This document shows, in pieces, positions 61,884-64,000 of a stretch of DNA of 64,000 bases. The DNA lies in NCBI RefSeq assembly GCF_014203395.1, contig NZ_JACHIW010000001.1:2728001-2792000 (forward strand), read 5' to 3'. Source of the DNA: Saccharopolyspora phatthalungensis (GTDB lineage Bacteria > Actinomycetota > Actinomycetes > Mycobacteriales > Pseudonocardiaceae). The number at the start of each line of letters is the position of its first letter. Positions within the stretch are counted from its first letter, which is position 1. Position numbers and translations under genes: made by a program. The notes under the pieces are model-generated. The model did no database searches and was not told the origin of the DNA. It saw only the letters and a program-made list of their open reading frames with translations.

Positions 61884-63274
61884 CCGTGGTGGATTCTCGT
61901 GGCCCGGATCCGGGTCAGTCCCCGAACGGTGGTTCGGCGGTGGAAGACGTGGATTGGGATGCGGCGGAGCGTTCCTCCCTCGCCCAAGGAACCCTTGTCG
62001 CGGCAGGTGTGGACGGGCCGACTGCGCCCATCGGCAGCACCATGTCCAGCGTGGGGTCCAGTGTGGAATCCGCCGTGGTAGACCTCGGCGCCGGTCGTGG
62101 CCCGACCTGGCTGGATGCCTGGCTGGACGCGAACGCGCACCGCGTGGTCGGCTGGCGGCGGCACATCCACGCTTACCCGGAGCTCTCTCGCGCCGAGCAC
62201 GAGACCACCTCGTTCCTCGTTGAGCGGCTTACCAAGGTCGGCCTGCGCCCCCGGGTCCTGCCGATTGGCACCGGCTTGGTCTGCGACATTGGTGGCGACG
62301 GAAGCCCCGGTCAGCGGACCGTAGCGCTGCGAGCCGACATCGACGCCCTGCCGCTGAGCGAGGCCACCGGGCTGCCGTATGCATCCACAGTGGACGGTGT
62401 GGCGCACGCCTGCGGGCATGACGCGCACACCACGGTCGTGTTGGGGGCGGCGCTGGCACTGGCCGCCGCGCCGAGCCTGCCCGGCCGGGTGCGGCTGATC
62501 TTCCAGCCCGCCGAAGAGGTGATGCCCGGGGGTGCCCTGGACGTGCTGGCCAGCGGCGCACTCGACGACGTGGACCGAATCTTCGGGCTGCACTGCGACC
62601 CGCGGCTGCTGGTGGGTCAGATCGGAACTCGGGTCGGAGCCATCACTTCGGCCAGTGACCTGCTGGAACTCCGGCTGACCTCGCCTGGCGGGCACACCTC
62701 GCGCCCGCATCTGACCGCAGACCTGGTGCACGCGCTGGGCACCGCCATCACTGGCCTGCCGACGCTGCTGTCGCGCCGGGTCGATCCCCGCACCGGAACC
62801 GTCTTGACCTGGGGTGCGGTGCATGCCGGCGAGGCGCCGAACGCGATCCCGCAGGACGGCGTGCTCACCGGGACGTTGCGCACCGGCGACCGCGGCACCT
62901 GGGCGAAGCTGGAGCCGCTGGTGCACGAGCTCGTGCACAGCCTGCTGTCGCCGCTCGGCGTCGGTTTCGATCTGCAGCACCGGCGCGGCGTGCCGCCGGT
63001 AGTCAACGACTCGGAGAGCACCGAGCTGTTGCGGGCCGGGGTCGTCGCGGGGCTTGGCGAAGCCGCCCTGACCAGCACCCCGCAGTCGTCCGGTGGTGAG
63101 GACTTCGGCTGGTACCTGGAGCACGTACCGGGCTCGTTCGCGAGGCTCGGCGTGCATTCCGGGGTGGGTCGGGTCAAGGACCTGCACCAGCCGACGTTCG
63201 CGATGGACGAGCGTGCCCTGTTCGTCGGCATCCGGGCGTTGGTGAACACCGCCCTAGCGGCACTGGAACGCTGA
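61880..63274 (+). CDS. M20-family amidohydrolase (second of the pair)
   Basis: A 464-residue hydrolase from GTG 61880, which overlaps the preceding stop (GTGA). The M20 core starts only at about residue 75 (WLDANAHRVVGWRRHIHAYPELS), so there are about 70 extra polar residues at the N-terminus. Motifs: ALRADIDALPLSE, HACGHDAHT, FQPAEEVMPGGA, and the SPGGHTSRPHLTADLVH dimer segment, as in amidohydrolases of the AmhX/HipO type. The extension may be a genuine domain, or the true start may lie downstream. Confidence 0.88.
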   Translation: MTVVDSRGPDPGQSPNGGSAVEDVDWDAAERSSLAQGTLVAAGVDGPTAPIGSTMSSVGSSVESAVVDLGAGRGPTWLDAWLDANAHRVVGWRRHIHAYPELSRAEHETTSFLVERLTKVGLRPRVLPIGTGLVCDIGGDGSPGQRTVALRADIDALPLSEATGLPYASTVDGVAHACGHDAHTTVVLGAALALAAAPSLPGRVRLIFQPAEEVMPGGALDVLASGALDDVDRIFGLHCDPRLLVGQIGTRVGAITSASDLLELRLTSPGGHTSRPHLTADLVHALGTAITGLPTLLSRRVDPRTGTVLTWGAVHAGEAPNAIPQDGVLTGTLRTGDRGTWAKLEPLVHELVHSLLSPLGVGFDLQHRRGVPPVVNDSESTELLRAGVVAGLGEAALTSTPQSSGGEDFGWYLEHVPGSFARLGVHSGVGRVKDLHQPTFAMDERALFVGIRALVNTALAALER

Positions 63275-63579
63275 ACACGCGGCTCCCTCCTAGGGCGCGG
63301 GCCCGCGCCCTAGGAGCCGCACGTGTCAGACCGCATCAATGCGATCCCGTGCCAGGGGTGGAACTTCCGGGATGTTCACCGGCAAAGCCATTGTCCCGCT
63401 GGCGCCGGTGTGGGCGCCACGATGGAGAAACACTTCGCGGGGGACGCCGTTCGGTCATGAGGTCGGCTGAGTCTGCCGAGCCGTCGTCTTCAGGCGCATT
63501 CTGAGCGGGAATTGCACCCGATTGAGGTGTATCCGTTCGCGGCTGTATCTGTTTCCGGGGTTGCCGTCTCTATTAGGGC
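63275..63579. other. Intergenic region after the M20 pair
   Basis: 305 bp with no gene. Apart from the terminator listed separately I see only AT-richer DNA near 63520-63575, likely the promoter of the next gene. Confidence 0.5.
63287..63316. terminator. 30-bp perfect palindrome terminator after the M20 pair
   Basis: CTCCTAGGGCGCGGG followed directly by its complement, 12 bp after the stop of the second M20 gene. A loop must form from the central GC bases. Confidence 0.75.
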
Positions 63580-64000
63580 ATGAGCGCGAACATCAGTTCT
63601 CCGAAAATGCGGCCACGGGTGGTCGCCGGGCACGAGGATTCGAGCGGGTGGCCGCAGTCATCTCGGCACGGTGCGATGACGCGCCGCGACGCGGAGCGGT
63701 CGCTCGGATCCGCCGAGCTCGCGGCCGGTCTCGCCGATGGCGAGTGGGTGGAGCCCTGGTACGGGGTCGTCGTCCCGGCCGCCCGCGCCCACGATCCGCT
63801 GACTCGCGCGTCGGCAGCGCTGCTGCGCGCCGGTCCGCACTCGGTGCTGTCGGGTGCGACCGCGGCGGCGATTCACGGCTGCAATTCCGCAGCCGATGGC
63901 GTCGTGCACGTGACCATTCCCTACGACCGGGAACTCCGCTCTCAACCGGATCTCGCCGTCCACCAGGCCTGGATCAGGGAATGCGACGTCGTCGAATTGG
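63580..64000 (+). CDS. AbiEi-like / DUF559-type protein, N-terminal part (cut by window edge)
   Basis: ATG 63580 opens a frame that runs off the window after 140 codons. The pattern GAMTRRDAERSLGSAELAAGLADGEW, then YGVVVPAARAHDP, then LLRAGPHSVLSGATAAAIHG matches the N-terminal half of actinobacterial proteins annotated as AbiEi-type antitoxin or with a C-terminal DUF559/vsr-like nuclease domain. Which C-terminus it has cannot be seen. An AGGG sits just before the start. Confidence 0.65.
   Translation, partial: MSANISSPKMRPRVVAGHEDSSGWPQSSRHGAMTRRDAERSLGSAELAAGLADGEWVEPWYGVVVPAARAHDPLTRASAALLRAGPHSVLSGATAAAIHGCNSAADGVVHVTIPYDRELRSQPDLAVHQAWIRECDVVEL

Overview
The window looks like chromosome of a high-GC actinobacterium, most likely a Pseudonocardiaceae member close to Saccharopolyspora. 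This rests on very GC-rich third codon positions, many GTG/TTG starts, chains of ATGA/GTGA-coupled genes, an SCO4848-type membrane protein, a CU044_2847-type (Trypco1) protein and the gene order around trpS and sdhCDAB. The genus is an inference and was not tested by any search.

Region by region: 1-3.9 kb holds the end of trpS, a YihY/YhjD membrane protein, a D-Ala-D-Ala carboxypeptidase and an SCO4848-like protein. At 3.96-6.07 kb is a four-gene minus-strand cassette that resembles a conflict or defence system: HEPN-like protein, 53-aa protein, KGGVGR-type P-loop ATPase and a second P-loop protein truncated after its Walker A. At 6.2-9.7 kb is sdhCDAB. At 10.1-17.2 kb a BMP-type nucleoside ABC transporter (lipoprotein, ATPase, two permeases) runs into cytidine deaminase and thymidine phosphorylase. 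Further nucleoside genes follow along the window: adenosine deaminase (18.8 kb), deoC (27 kb), upp (45 kb), phosphohexo/pentomutase and purine nucleoside phosphorylase (48.5-51 kb). Together they form a nearly complete route for importing nucleosides and turning them into bases and sugar phosphates; two aldehyde dehydrogenase-like genes coupled to deoC could handle the acetaldehyde.

The least understood part is 29.9-36.0 kb. It is a tightly coupled five-gene minus-strand operon: a charge-segregated acidic/basic protein, a HExxH putative metalloprotease, and three proteins of unknown family. A LuxR-type regulator is divergently transcribed beside it. It reads as one dedicated system that I cannot match to a named one.

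From 37.6 to 41.9 kb is a scarred region: a 5'-truncated IS110 transposase, an imperfect direct repeat, two tiny overlapping genes, an intact IS110-family element with structured non-coding flanks, and a Trypco1 gene whose serine-protease partner has been cut off. Next come a Zn-dependent formaldehyde-dehydrogenase-like enzyme, a broken FAD monooxygenase beside a TetR gene with an array of operators, and a CopG/Doc-like pair in which the Doc-like protein has lost its signature motif. The right end has a Ser/Thr kinase, the complete mrpABCDEFG Na+/H+ antiporter operon (with a 221-bp insert between mrpC and mrpD), a coupled pair of M20 hydrolases and the start of an AbiEi-like protein.

The best regulatory observation is a nested inverted repeat (20799-20911) whose 15-bp perfect outer stem covers the start codon of an ECF-like sigma factor gene. 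I saw no tRNA, rRNA or CRISPR array.
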